DNA of 64,000 nucleotides, taken from contig NZ_CP037864.1 in NCBI RefSeq assembly GCF_004353845.1, positions 1,488,001 through 1,552,000 on the forward strand, given 5' to 3'. The notes beneath the pieces were generated by a model that ran no database searches, was not told where the DNA came from, and was given only the letters and a program-made list of their open reading frames with translations. How positions within the stretch are numbered: the first letter of the stretch is position 1; each line of letters starts with the position of its first letter. The DNA is from Citrobacter arsenatis. GTDB taxonomy: Bacteria > Pseudomonadota > Gammaproteobacteria > Enterobacterales > Enterobacteriaceae. Shown here piece by piece: positions 1-9,420 of this stretch. A program made the position numbers and the translations under genes.

Positions 1-566
1 ATCTGTTTGATGCCTATGCACAAGCGCCGGACGATCGCGACTGGACCTGGCTTGCCAGCTCTCGCCCCACAAGCGTTGAGGCCGCAGCTTGTTGGGTAGA
101 GGTGAAATCTACTGATGCATCTCTGGTTCCCTATGCCGTTATTGAACAGCGTTCCGGGCGTGCCGTCGGACTGGTGTGCTTTATGGCGATCGAACGCGAG
201 CACGGTTCGGTCGAAATTGGTCATGTGACCTGGTCACCGCGCATGAAAAATACGGTACTCGGTACCGAAAGTATCTGGCTACTGCTGCGTCAGGCATTTG
301 CGTTGGGCTATCGTCGCGTGGAGTGGAAATGTGATTCTCTGAACACGGCTTCTCGTCGGGCGGCGGAGCGTCTTGGGTTTATCTTCGAAGGCCGTTTTCG
401 CCAGAAGATCGTGCGTAAGGGGCGTAACCGCGACAGCGACTGGTTATCGATGATTGATAGCGAATGGCCCCAGTGTGACGCCGTGTTACAGCGTTGGCTG
501 GCTGCCGACAACTTCGATGAAAAAGGGCGGCAACGCAGGTCGATGGCAGAGTGCCAACAGGTATAG
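1..566 (+). CDS. GNAT family N-acetyltransferase, 5'-truncated by window edge
   Basis: The reading frame is open from base 3 to the TAG at 564-566 with no stop, so the true start lies upstream of the window and only the C-terminal ~187 residues are visible. The segment with NTASRRAAERLGF followed by FEGRFRQ is typical of the acetyl-CoA-binding half of RimJ/RimL-type GNAT acetyltransferases, which acetylate protein N-termini or small amines. The substrate cannot be read from the sequence. A GTG at 102 could look like a start but would cut off the N-terminal part of the domain. The gene converges on entD (stop at 586) with a 19-bp gap. I do not recall a gene of this type at this position in E. 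coli K-12. Confidence 0.8.
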   Translation, partial: LFDAYAQAPDDRDWTWLASSRPTSVEAAACWVEVKSTDASLVPYAVIEQRSGRAVGLVCFMAIEREHGSVEIGHVTWSPRMKNTVLGTESIWLLLRQAFALGYRRVEWKCDSLNTASRRAAERLGFIFEGRFRQKIVRKGRNRDSDWLSMIDSEWPQCDAVLQRWLAADNFDEKGRQRRSMAECQQV

Positions 567-585
567 CACGCTCCCCGTTGACGAT

Positions 586-1263
586 TCAGACAGAAAAGGA
601 GCGCGGGCATGGCGTACTGCTCATGCAAAAGGTAATGACGTTTTCATCGCGCTGATACCAGCGAACGTTAATTTCCTGCCCAGCGAGGCTTTGCGAAAAT
701 AAGGGCTGAATTTGCAAGGTTATCTGCGTTGGGGTGAGGGCGTTAACTTTAGCGCTGGCGAACCCCGGTAACGCCGTAGTGTGTTCCGAAAACGTCTTAT
801 ACAGGCTCTCCTTGGCGCTGAATGCCAGAGTTAAGGCGAGCGGAAAGGGCAGACCAGCATGATGCAAAATCGATCGTTCGCGGTTATCGATAATACCGTC
901 AGTCAGCTCAACTGCGGTTTGTGGCGTAAAAATAGCTTCTATATCCAGCCCGACGGGATGCGTCGATACCACCGCCAGCGCAGTTGACGCACTGTGGCTG
1001 ATGCTGCCAAACAACGTTTGTGGCCACAGCGGTTGTCGCTGCCCGCCGATGCCAGGCACAGCTTTGATACCGTATTCACGTAATGCATGTACTGCGGCAA
1101 TACGCCCCGCTAAGTGCTCAGCTTTACGCTTACGCCCGCTAGGCTGGAGTTGAGTATGGTGGGGGAGCCAGAGCAGATCGTGCTCATGGAAGCTGTCGGG
1201 ATCGAACTCAACAATGTGCAGCGTGTGGTCTGCGAAAGTGAGCGGTGTGTGCGTGGTGTACAT
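586..1263 (-). CDS. entD: Enterobactin synthase 4'-phosphopantetheinyl transferase EntD
   Basis: EntD transfers the phosphopantetheine arm of coenzyme A onto the carrier domains of EntB and EntF, turning apo enzymes into active thiolation proteins. The 225-residue product shows the Sfp-type hallmarks GSISHS, GLDIEAIF and FSAKESLYK (acidic metal-binding and CoA-binding segments). The N-terminus MYTTHTPLTFADHTLH lines up with E. coli EntD from near its start. The C-terminus runs about nine residues past the point where I recall the E. coli protein ending (ITFC here, then MSSTPCPRSFSV). It lies downstream of fepA on the same strand, separated by a 9-bp-stem hairpin, and is probably cotranscribed with it from the Fur-controlled fepA promoter. 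Confidence 0.95.
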   Translation of the reverse strand: MYTTHTPLTFADHTLHIVEFDPDSFHEHDLLWLPHHTQLQPSGRKRKAEHLAGRIAAVHALREYGIKAVPGIGGQRQPLWPQTLFGSISHSASTALAVVSTHPVGLDIEAIFTPQTAVELTDGIIDNRERSILHHAGLPFPLALTLAFSAKESLYKTFSEHTTALPGFASAKVNALTPTQITLQIQPLFSQSLAGQEINVRWYQRDENVITFCMSSTPCPRSFSV

Positions 1264-1276
1264 GATAGTTATGATT

Positions 1277-1303
1277 ACCCTCTCCCCGCAGGGAGGAGAG
1301 GGT
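1277..1303 (-). terminator. fepA-entD intergenic hairpin
   Basis: A 9-bp perfect stem (ACCCTCTCC / GGAGAGGGT) with a 9-nt loop lies in the 48-bp gap between fepA and entD. There is no long T tract, so it is more likely an mRNA-stabilising or attenuating hairpin than a full terminator. A stem sharing the CCCTCTCC/GGAGAGGG core occurs after cstA at 23233-23255. Confidence 0.55.
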
Positions 1304-1311
1304 AAACGTTA

Positions 1312-3585
1312 TCAGAAGTGCGTGTTAACGCTCATGAACCACGTCCGGCCCGGTTCGTTATAGGTGTTCGCGCCTGCGCCCGCCATATAGTTCCCGGTGA
1401 CAATATCGCCCGTGGTCTGGGCATTACCTTCACGCCACAGACGTTTGTCGAAGACGTTATCCACGCCGCCGGTCAGGCTGACGTTTTTCGTCACATCCCA
1501 GGTCGCGCTCAGGCCGACGATGCTGTACGGGCTGACTTCACTCGCCGAACTACCGGTTACCGGTTTACCCTGGTAATCGTATTTCTTCGGCTGCTGTTTG
1601 CCGTACCAGGTGAAGGTTGACTGCAGCGACAAATCTTCACGTGCCTGCCAGCTCAGCGTTGAGTTCAGCGTGTACTCAGGAATAATCGACAAGCGCTCGC
1701 CGGTCTCTTTATTCTTACTTTGCAGCATGTAGGTAATGTTGTTGGTCCAGTTAACGGTTTCGCTAACCGGTACGTTCAACGTCCCTTCCAGACCTTCAAC
1801 CACCGCTTTAGGAATATTTTCCCACTGATAGATATCGGTGTAAGTCGTCTTGCCTTTATTGGTGATCGACGTTCTGTCGAACGGTACCGTACCTGCTTCA
1901 ATTTTGTTGCGGTAATCGTTACGGAACCAGGTAACGCCTGCAAGCCAGCCGTCACGTTTGAACTCCAGACCAATCTCTTTGTTGATGCTGGTTTCAGCTT
2001 TCAGGTCATCGTTACCCATCATATAGCAGCCAATACCGGTAGCAGAACCGGTGGCGTAGCAACCCTGGCCTTTGCTGTACAGAATATAGTTCGGGTTGAG
2101 CTGATACAGGCTTGGTGCTTTATAGGCGCGTGCAATACCCATCTTCAGGGTGAAATCATCGCCCAGACCTTGGGACAGGTTCAGGGACGGACTCCAGTTG
2201 TCACCGACGATGCTGTGATGGTCGAAACGCAGACCCGGCGTCAGCATGGTGCTGTCGGTCAGTTCCATGTTGTTCTCAGCAAACAGAGAGAAAATTTCTG
2301 CATCTGAGTACGGGCTACGATTGGTGCTGCTGGAGCCCGGAATATCACCGCCCATAAAGGTCTGTGAATTGGACAACATATCCTTCATGCGTTGCTGGTT
2401 CCACTCGGTACCGAGCGTCAGATTTTGGTTAACCAGCAGATCTAACGGAATGCTGATTTCACTGTGCAGCATGACGTCATTCAGGTCGGCGTCGACATAT
2501 TTTTGTGATGCCTTCGGGTCGAAAATCCCTTCAGTACCCCCTGCCAGACCTTCCGGCGTACGGGAGTTACGCGTGTGTTCATACTGCACCCAGTTGCTGG
2601 TGGTGACGCCGTTATCCCAGCCGCCGTTCCAGGTCAGAGAGTAGTTCTGACGGTAAAGACGGTTGGTCTCTTTGCCGTAGTTATCTTTCACCAGTTGGTT
2701 GGTGTTGGTGTTTTGGGTGTCACCCGCATACAGGTTGCCCTGACGGCTATAACCGGCTTCCAGTTCCAGTGACTGGAGCGGGGCAAAATCCCAGCGAACC
2801 ACGCCGTTAATGTCTTTGTTGATCACCCCTTCACGACCGGCTGGTAAGGTGTTGGAGTAGGTGCCGGTACGTTCTGACTGATGGCCCTGGTTGATGTCCC
2901 ACGCGTCGGCCTGAGTTTTATCGAGATTACCGTACAGACGGAAGCTGAAATCCCCGCCCATTGGGCCGTTCAGGCTAAAGTTGGTTCGTTTGGTCGAACC
3001 TTCATCTTTGTGCTCCGGAGCGTTGAAATAGGTATCCCAGGAACCGTGCCATTCGTTGCTGCCTTTTTTGGTGATGATATTCACCACGCCGCCAGCCGCG
3101 CCGTTGCCATAGCGTGCCGCGGCAGGACCACGCAGCACTTCAATGCGCTCGATCATTTCTGGTGGGACCCAGGCGGTATCGCCACGGGTATCACGCTCGC
3201 CGCGCCAGCCCTGACGTACGGAGTTACGGCTGGTAACCGGTTTACCATCGATCAGAATCAGGGTGTTTTCTGGCCCCATGCCGCGAATATCGATCTGGCG
3301 GTTGTTGCCGCGCTGACCGCTGGTGGAGTTACCGGTCAGGTTAACGCCTGGCATGGTACGGATGATTTCCGACACATCGCGGGCGGGGGGATTCTTACGA
3401 ATTTCATCTGCGGTGATGGTTGAAACGCCCGGCGCCTGCAGATTCTGCTGGGCGGCGGTAACGACGATGGTGTCTTCATGAGAGACAGCGGCGCTATCGG
3501 TTTGATCTTCTGCCATTGCTGGCAGGGCTACCCCGTAAATCCCTAAATTGACCAATAAGGCCAGTGAATGAATCTTGTTGTTCAT
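1312..3585 (-). CDS. fepA: Ferric enterobactin outer-membrane TonB-dependent receptor FepA
   Basis: FepA is the 22-strand outer-membrane barrel that binds ferric enterobactin and imports it using TonB energy; E. coli FepA also receives colicins B and D. I place the start at the ATG at 3585 (MNNKIHSLALLVNLGIYG), which gives a clean signal peptide ending near LPAMA and a 757-residue protein like E. coli FepA. The in-frame extension upstream has no signal-peptide character. The TonB box DTIVVTA is at about residues 38-44. It is followed by the plug domain with DIRGMGPENTLILIDG and LRGPAAARYG. The last residues, VNTHF, end in the terminal Phe usual for outer-membrane proteins. It is divergent from fes across a Fur operator. 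Confidence 0.98.
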   Translation of the reverse strand: MNNKIHSLALLVNLGIYGVALPAMAEDQTDSAAVSHEDTIVVTAAQQNLQAPGVSTITADEIRKNPPARDVSEIIRTMPGVNLTGNSTSGQRGNNRQIDIRGMGPENTLILIDGKPVTSRNSVRQGWRGERDTRGDTAWVPPEMIERIEVLRGPAAARYGNGAAGGVVNIITKKGSNEWHGSWDTYFNAPEHKDEGSTKRTNFSLNGPMGGDFSFRLYGNLDKTQADAWDINQGHQSERTGTYSNTLPAGREGVINKDINGVVRWDFAPLQSLELEAGYSRQGNLYAGDTQNTNTNQLVKDNYGKETNRLYRQNYSLTWNGGWDNGVTTSNWVQYEHTRNSRTPEGLAGGTEGIFDPKASQKYVDADLNDVMLHSEISIPLDLLVNQNLTLGTEWNQQRMKDMLSNSQTFMGGDIPGSSSTNRSPYSDAEIFSLFAENNMELTDSTMLTPGLRFDHHSIVGDNWSPSLNLSQGLGDDFTLKMGIARAYKAPSLYQLNPNYILYSKGQGCYATGSATGIGCYMMGNDDLKAETSINKEIGLEFKRDGWLAGVTWFRNDYRNKIEAGTVPFDRTSITNKGKTTYTDIYQWENIPKAVVEGLEGTLNVPVSETVNWTNNITYMLQSKNKETGERLSIIPEYTLNSTLSWQAREDLSLQSTFTWYGKQQPKKYDYQGKPVTGSSASEVSPYSIVGLSATWDVTKNVSLTGGVDNVFDKRLWREGNAQTTGDIVTGNYMAGAGANTYNEPGRTWFMSVNTHF

Positions 3586-3768
3586 TGTATGTCCTGCTGT
3601 TCTTTTAGCCACGTGTACCAATGTGCCGTGGTGCGGCATTTGGCCTGATGTCGCCCGCATCCGCGTAAACCCTCCATTCCAGAAAAAGTACGCAGCGCCA
3701 GGTCGGTTTATAAGTGGTGAAAAACTGTGCGCGCTTCCCACAGCGCGACAATACGCTATTGCAAATGC

Positions 3769-3797
3769 AAATAGTTATCAATAATATTATCAATATA
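3769..3797. promoter_or_regulatory. Fur operator in the fepA/fes divergent promoter
   Basis: Overlapping GATAAT-like hexamers are visible: AGTTATCAATAATATTATC on the plus strand, reading GATAAT and GATAAC on the minus strand. The operator lies between the divergent fepA and fes starts, where the E. coli Fur site is known. Fur with ferrous iron would repress both genes when iron is sufficient. Confidence 0.8.
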
Positions 3798-3838
3798 TTT
3801 CACGCTAAATCATAAAATTTCACAATAAACATGGGGTT

Positions 3839-5056
3839 ATGGCGGTGACGACGTTAAAGATGGGAAGCGAGGCGTGGTGGCAGTCAAAAAAAGGCCCGGA
3901 GTGGGAGCGTGAAGACAACGGAAATTATCGGGTAACCTTCTGGTGGCGTGACCCGCAGGGAACGGAAAAAGTGTCAGCCATTCATCGCGTTTGGGTGTAT
4001 ATCACCGGCGTCACCGACCACCATCAAAATGCTACCCCTCAGTCGATGCAACGCATTGATGGAACAAATGTTTGGTGCTGGAGTATTTCCCTCAGTGCCA
4101 ACTGGCGCGGCAGTTACTGTTTTATCCCCACAGAGCGAAACGATATTTTTGCCGCGCAGGCGCCAGGCGAAACGCCTGACCGAACCGTGCTGCGTGAAGG
4201 ATGGCGGCAATTACTGCCGCAGGCCATCGCTGATCCTCTCAATCCACAGAGCTGGCAGGGCGGTCGTGGCCACGCGGTATCGGCGTTGGAAATGCCGGAG
4301 GCTCCCGTACAGCCCGGATGGGATCGACCTGAAAAACCTGAATTACCCGCAGTTTGCCTGCAATGGCAGAGCGCCAGGCTTGGCAATACGCGTCGTGTGT
4401 GGGTGTTTACCACTGGTGAAGCCCAACCGGAAACGCGTCCACTGGCTGTCCTGCTGGACGGTCAGTTTTGGGCGCAGAGTATGCCGGTCTGGCCTGCGCT
4501 AACGTCACTTACGCATCGCGGGCAGCTTCCTCCTGCCGTTTATCTCCTGATTGATACCATCGATACGGCGCATCGTAGCCGTGAATTGCCGTGCAATGCG
4601 GATTTTTGGTTGGCGGTGCAGGAGGAACTTTTGCCGCTGGTGAAAACGACGACCGCGTTTAGTGATGACCCGCAGCGCACGGTGGTCGCCGGGCAAAGTT
4701 TTGGTGGGTTGTCATCGTTATATGCCGGGCTGAACTGGCCCGCGCGCTTTGGCTGCGTGCTCAGCCAGTCTGGATCCTATTGGTGGCCGCATCGCGGTGG
4801 TCATCAGGACGGGGAGATAATTGAGCAACTGAAGCGCGGAATGAAAAGCGCTCAGGGGCTGCGTATTGTCCTGGAAGCCGGGATCCGTGAGCCCATTATT
4901 TATCGCGCCAATCAGGCGCTATATGCCCAGTTACCCTCTGCACCACAGTCTATTTTCTGGCGTCAGGTTGATGGTGGACACGATGCGCTTTGCTGGCGCG
5001 GCGGTCTGATGCAAGGGCTAATAACGCTCTGGCAGCCGCTTACTGACACGATCTAA
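3839..5056 (+). CDS. fes: Enterochelin esterase Fes
   Basis: Fes is the cytoplasmic esterase that hydrolyses the trilactone of imported ferric enterobactin so that iron can be released and reduced. The 405-residue product has an N-terminal enterochelin-esterase domain (WWRDPQG, VWVYITGVTDHHQN) and a C-terminal alpha/beta-hydrolase domain. The nucleophile is S287 in GQSFGG and the catalytic histidine is probably H381 in DGGHDALCW. The ATG at 3839 is the earliest start, and a start near MTALK in other species would be only a few residues shorter. It begins the fes-ybdZ-entF operon and shares its regulatory region with fepA. Confidence 0.97.
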   Translation: MAVTTLKMGSEAWWQSKKGPEWEREDNGNYRVTFWWRDPQGTEKVSAIHRVWVYITGVTDHHQNATPQSMQRIDGTNVWCWSISLSANWRGSYCFIPTERNDIFAAQAPGETPDRTVLREGWRQLLPQAIADPLNPQSWQGGRGHAVSALEMPEAPVQPGWDRPEKPELPAVCLQWQSARLGNTRRVWVFTTGEAQPETRPLAVLLDGQFWAQSMPVWPALTSLTHRGQLPPAVYLLIDTIDTAHRSRELPCNADFWLAVQEELLPLVKTTTAFSDDPQRTVVAGQSFGGLSSLYAGLNWPARFGCVLSQSGSYWWPHRGGHQDGEIIEQLKRGMKSAQGLRIVLEAGIREPIIYRANQALYAQLPSAPQSIFWRQVDGGHDALCWRGGLMQGLITLWQPLTDTI

Positions 5057-5086
5057 CCGGACGATGTTCCACGACAGGAGTTGAGT

Positions 5087-5305
5087 ATGGAATTCAGTAA
5101 CCCCTTCGATAATCCGCAGGGTCAGTTTTACATTCTGCAAAATCCCCAACGTCAGTTTAGCCTTTGGCCGCAGCAATGCTCACTTCCTGCAGGCTGGAAG
5201 GTCGCGTGCGAACCCCAATCCCAGGAAGCCTGCCAGCAATGGCTGGATGCAAACTGGACCACGCTGACGCCAGCGAACTACGTCGATGTGCAGGAGGCCC
5301 AATGA
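5087..5305 (+). CDS. ybdZ: MbtH-like protein YbdZ, EntF partner
   Basis: A 72-residue MbtH-family protein. In this family, small proteins bind the adenylation domain of nonribosomal peptide synthetases and promote folding and activity; YbdZ serves EntF. The signature NPFDNPQGQFYILQN followed by SLWP, and PAGW further on, are visible. I start it at the ATG at 5087 because AGGAG at 5076-5080 is correctly spaced; a TTG two codons earlier is less likely. Its stop overlaps the entF start in an ATGA arrangement, which implies translational coupling. Confidence 0.95.
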   Translation: MEFSNPFDNPQGQFYILQNPQRQFSLWPQQCSLPAGWKVACEPQSQEACQQWLDANWTTLTPANYVDVQEAQ

Positions 5306-8300
5306 CTCAGCATTTACCGTTAGTCGCGGCTCAGCCGGGGATCTGGATGGCGGAAAAACTCTCCACGTTGCCCTCGGCGTGGAGCGTGGCGCACTACGTA
5401 GAATTAACCGGTGAACTGAACGCACCGCTGCTGGTGAAAGCGGTTGTGGCGGGTCTTGAGCAGGCCGATACGCTACGGATGCGGTTTAGCGAAGATAACG
5501 GCGAGGTCTGGCAATGGGTAGATGCTGAGCTCGTCTTTGCACAACCCGACATTATCGATCTGCGCGAAAAATCCAACCCGCACGAGGCGGCTCGTGCGTT
5601 GATGCAGGCTGACCTGCAGCAGGACATACGTGCTGATGGCGACAAGCCGCTGGTTTTTCACCTGCTCATTCAGGTGGGAGAAAAGCGCTGGTATTGGTAT
5701 CAGCGTTACCATCATTTGCTGGTTGATGGCTTCAGTTTCCCGGCCATTACCCGCCAGATAACGGCCATATACCGCGCGTGGCTGCATGGCGAGGCCACGC
5801 CAGAATCACCTTTTACGCCATTTGCCGAGGTGGTGGAAGAGTATCAACAGTATCGTCAAAGCGAGGCCTGGCAACGCGACGGCGCTTTTTGGAGCGAGCA
5901 GCGAAAGCAACTGCCACCTCCGGCTTCGCTGTCGAGTAAACCACTGCCGGGGCGGTCTGCCAGCGCGGATATTATCCGTCTGAAGCTAACCGCGCCTGAA
6001 GGGGCGTTTCGCCGGCTTGCGGCACGAATGCCTGACGTTCAGCGTGCGGATCTGGCCCTTGCGCTGGTGGCGTTGTGGCTGGGACGTTTATGTAGCCGAA
6101 TGGATTATGCCGCCGGGTTTATCTTTATGCGGCGCATGGGGTCGGCGGCGCTCACGTCCACCGGACCTGTTTTAAACGTTCTGCCATTTGGCGTGAAGCT
6201 GGATGCGGCAGAAAGCTTACCGGCGCTTGCACAACGGCTGGCTGGACAGTTGAAGAAAATGCGCCGGCATCAGCGATATGATGCCGAGCAAATTGTGCGC
6301 GATAGCGGGCGTGCAGCCGGTGCCGAGCCGCTGTTTGGCCCGGTGCTAAACGTGAAAATATTCGATTATCAGCTCGCTATTCCCGGCGTTCAGGCGCAAA
6401 CCCATACGCTGGCGACAGGTCCGGTCAACGATCTTGAGCTGGCGCTGTTTCCGGATGAAAACGGCGGGCTGAGTATTGAAATCCTTGCCAATAAACAACG
6501 TTATGAAGCCGAGACGCTGGCGCAGCATGCGTCGCGTTTAATCGGGCTTATCGAGCAGTTTGCCGACAATCCGGCGCTATGCTGCGGCGACGCCGGGATG
6601 CTGTTGCCGACAGAACATGAGCGGCTGGCGAAGATTAATGATACTACCGTCGAGATCCCGTCCACTACGCTGAGCGCGCTGGTGGCACAGCAGGCCGATA
6701 AAACGCCGGATGCTCCGGCGTTGGCTGATGCTTGTTATCAGTTTAGCTATCGCGAAATGCGCCAGCAGGTCGTGGCGCTGGCGCAGCTTCTGTGCGAACG
6801 TGGCGTCCGCCCAGGCGACAGCGTAGCTGTGGCATTACCGCGTTCCGTGTTCCTGGCGCTGGCATTGCACGGCATTGTTGAGGCGGGAGCCGCCTGGCTG
6901 CCGTTGGATACCGGGTACCCTGACGATCGCCTGCGGATGATGCTCGAAGACGCGAAGCCAAAATTGTTGATCGCGACTGACGAACAACTGGCGCGCTTTA
7001 GCGATATCCCTGGGCTGGAAAGTCTGTGCTACAACGCGCCGCTGCCAATAGTCAATGCCGCGCCGTTAGCGCTATCTCAACCCAATCATACGGCCTATAT
7101 CATTTTTACTTCCGGTTCTACCGGCAGACCAAAAGGGGTGATGGTTGGGCAAACCGCCATCGTTAACCGTCTGCTGTGGATGCAAAATCACTATCCGCTG
7201 ACCGCAGATGATGTGGTGGCGCAAAAAACGCCGTGCAGTTTTGACGTTTCGGTGTGGGAGTTTTTCTGGCCGTTTATCGCTGGGGCAAAATTGGTAATGG
7301 CAGAACCCGAGGCGCACCGCGATCCGCTGGCGATGCAGCAGTTCTTTGCCCAATATGGCGTGACGACTACGCACTTTGTCCCCTCTATGCTGGCCGCCTT
7401 TGTCGCGTCACTGACGCCGGAAACCGCGCGGGAGAGTTGCGGCTCGCTGCAACGGGTATTTTGCAGCGGCGAAGCCTTACCGGCAGATTTATGCCGCGAG
7501 TGGGAGCAGTTGACCCATGCGCCACTGCACAATTTATACGGACCAACTGAGGCCGCGGTTGATGTGAGCTGGTATCCGGCCTGGGGGGATGAACTCGCCG
7601 CCGTAACGGGCAACAGCGTGCCGATTGGTTATCCAGTATGGAATACCGGTTTACGCATCCTTGACGCCATGATGCGCCCGGTGCCCTTCGGCGTGGCGGG
7701 TGACCTCTATCTGACGGGGATCCAACTGGCGCAAGGCTATCTGGGCCGTCCGGATCTGAGCGCAAGTCGCTTTATCGCCGATCCGTTTAACGCCGGCGAA
7801 CGCATGTACCGTACCGGGGATGTGGCTCGCTGGCTGGAAAATGGTGCGGTGGAATACCTTGGGCGCAGCGATGACCAGCTTAAAATTCGCGGACAGCGTA
7901 TTGAGCTCGGTGAGATTGACCGGGTGATGCAGCAAATGCCTGACATTGAGCATGCCGTCGCCCACGCCTGCGTATTCAACCAGGCCGCAGCGACAGGCGG
8001 CGATGCGCGTCAGCTGGTGGGATATCTGGTGTCGCAATCGGGTTTACCGTTGGATACGTCAGCGTTACGGGAAAGTCTGCGTGAAAAACTGCCGGCACAT
8101 ATGGTGCCGACAGTATTGTTGCAACTGGCAGAGTTACCGCTTAGCGCGAACGGTAAACTGGACCGTAAAGCGTTACCCATGCCGCAGTTGACGTCGCGAA
8201 CGTCCGGGCGTGCGCCGCATCCAGGGACGGAAACTACCATTGCGCAGTCTTTTGCGGCCTTACTGGGTTGTGAGGTCAATGATGTAGAGGCTGACTTCTT

Positions 8301-9192
8301 TGCACTTGGTGGTCATTCGCTGCTGGCGATGAAGCTGGCGGCGCAGTTGAGCCGGGTATTTGAACGTCAGGTGACGCCGGGGCAGATCATGGTGGCCTCA
8401 ACCGTTGAACAACTGAGCGCGTTGCTGGAGAGTCATGATGATGAACAGACGCAGCGTCTGGGATTTGAGACGCTGCTGCCGCTGCGTGAAAGTCACGGCC
8501 CAACGCTGTTCTGTTTCCATCCTGCTTCGGGCTTTGCCTGGCAGTTTAGCGTGCTGTCGCGTTACCTCAGCCCACAATGGTCGATTATTGGCATTCAGTC
8601 GCCGCGACCGGACGGCCCTATGCAAACGGCGGAAAACCTCGATGCAGTATGCGAACATCATCTGGCCACCTTGCTCAGTCAGCAGCCTCACGGTCCCTAC
8701 TATTTATTAGGTTACTCGCTGGGGGGAACGCTGGCGCAGGGGATTGCCGCGCGCTTACATGCCCGGGGGGAGACGGTTGCATTCCTGGGGCTGCTGGATA
8801 CCTGGCCGCCGGAAACGCAAAACTGGCAGGAAAAAGAGGCTAATGGGTTGGATCCTGCCGTACTTGCGGAGATTGAGCGAGAGCGTGAAGCGTTTCTGGC
8901 TGCGCAACAGGGGAATGCGTCAGAGGCTTTGTTTACCGCTATCGAAGGCAACTACGCCGATGCGGTTCGTTTGCTCACTACTGCACACAGCGTACCGTTT
9001 GCGGGTCATGCTACCTTGTTTGTCGCTGAGCGGACTTTAATACCTGGCGTCAATCCTGAACGCAGCTGGTCGCCGTGGATATCCAGTCTGGATGTCTACT
9101 GCCACGACTGCGCGCATGTCGATATTATTTCTCCGGGCTCATTTGAGACGATAGGGCCTGTAATAAATACGCTGATCAATAACTCTGTGTAA
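5302..9192 (+). CDS. entF: Enterobactin nonribosomal peptide synthetase EntF
   Basis: EntF activates L-serine, condenses it with dihydroxybenzoate carried by EntB, and cyclotrimerises the product into enterobactin. The 1296-residue protein has the order condensation, adenylation, carrier, thioesterase. The condensation motif HHLLVDG has H137/H138 and D142. The adenylation core TSGSTGRPKG starts at T603. The carrier motif GGHSLLAM has the phosphopantetheine site at S1006. The thioesterase motif GYSLGG has S1139. The start is the ATG at 5302 overlapping the ybdZ stop (ATGA); the frame stays open further upstream inside ybdZ, but that extension is out of frame with the real ybdZ product. Expression follows the Fur-controlled fes promoter. 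Confidence 0.98.
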   Translation: MTQHLPLVAAQPGIWMAEKLSTLPSAWSVAHYVELTGELNAPLLVKAVVAGLEQADTLRMRFSEDNGEVWQWVDAELVFAQPDIIDLREKSNPHEAARALMQADLQQDIRADGDKPLVFHLLIQVGEKRWYWYQRYHHLLVDGFSFPAITRQITAIYRAWLHGEATPESPFTPFAEVVEEYQQYRQSEAWQRDGAFWSEQRKQLPPPASLSSKPLPGRSASADIIRLKLTAPEGAFRRLAARMPDVQRADLALALVALWLGRLCSRMDYAAGFIFMRRMGSAALTSTGPVLNVLPFGVKLDAAESLPALAQRLAGQLKKMRRHQRYDAEQIVRDSGRAAGAEPLFGPVLNVKIFDYQLAIPGVQAQTHTLATGPVNDLELALFPDENGGLSIEILANKQRYEAETLAQHASRLIGLIEQFADNPALCCGDAGMLLPTEHERLAKINDTTVEIPSTTLSALVAQQADKTPDAPALADACYQFSYREMRQQVVALAQLLCERGVRPGDSVAVALPRSVFLALALHGIVEAGAAWLPLDTGYPDDRLRMMLEDAKPKLLIATDEQLARFSDIPGLESLCYNAPLPIVNAAPLALSQPNHTAYIIFTSGSTGRPKGVMVGQTAIVNRLLWMQNHYPLTADDVVAQKTPCSFDVSVWEFFWPFIAGAKLVMAEPEAHRDPLAMQQFFAQYGVTTTHFVPSMLAAFVASLTPETARESCGSLQRVFCSGEALPADLCREWEQLTHAPLHNLYGPTEAAVDVSWYPAWGDELAAVTGNSVPIGYPVWNTGLRILDAMMRPVPFGVAGDLYLTGIQLAQGYLGRPDLSASRFIADPFNAGERMYRTGDVARWLENGAVEYLGRSDDQLKIRGQRIELGEIDRVMQQMPDIEHAVAHACVFNQAAATGGDARQLVGYLVSQSGLPLDTSALRESLREKLPAHMVPTVLLQLAELPLSANGKLDRKALPMPQLTSRTSGRAPHPGTETTIAQSFAALLGCEVNDVEADFFALGGHSLLAMKLAAQLSRVFERQVTPGQIMVASTVEQLSALLESHDDEQTQRLGFETLLPLRESHGPTLFCFHPASGFAWQFSVLSRYLSPQWSIIGIQSPRPDGPMQTAENLDAVCEHHLATLLSQQPHGPYYLLGYSLGGTLAQGIAARLHARGETVAFLGLLDTWPPETQNWQEKEANGLDPAVLAEIEREREAFLAAQQGNASEALFTAIEGNYADAVRLLTTAHSVPFAGHATLFVAERTLIPGVNPERSWSPWISSLDVYCHDCAHVDIISPGSFETIGPVINTLINNSV

Positions 9193-9420
9193 TTAAGTGA
9201 ATTATGTTCATGCGCTGATCGAATAGCCCTGTAATGTAAACAATATGTTATAGGGTTGTTTCTTTGTGGTGTTGGGTGGGGATTAAAGGGGTGGATAAAT
9301 TCCGAATATAATTTTTGGTAGGGCGTCATGTGTAAAGAGTGTTTCGGATAATTCTGACTAGCTGGTAGACTTCTCTCACGGGAGTGTTTTTCTTTTGGGA
9401 AAGTTTTCAGGTCACGCAAC

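Noticed and set aside
1720..2307. Plus-strand open frame opposite fepA
   Set aside because: It lies wholly inside the well-supported fepA gene, lacks a start signal and resembles no family.
5164..5301. Longer start for entF
   Set aside because: The added 46 residues overlap ybdZ in another frame and are unrelated to the condensation domain; the ATGA overlap at 5302 is the typical start.
9193..9420. A small gene in the entF-fepE gap
   Set aside because: No open frame with a good start and ribosome-binding site is visible; the gap is AT-rich and probably holds a promoter.
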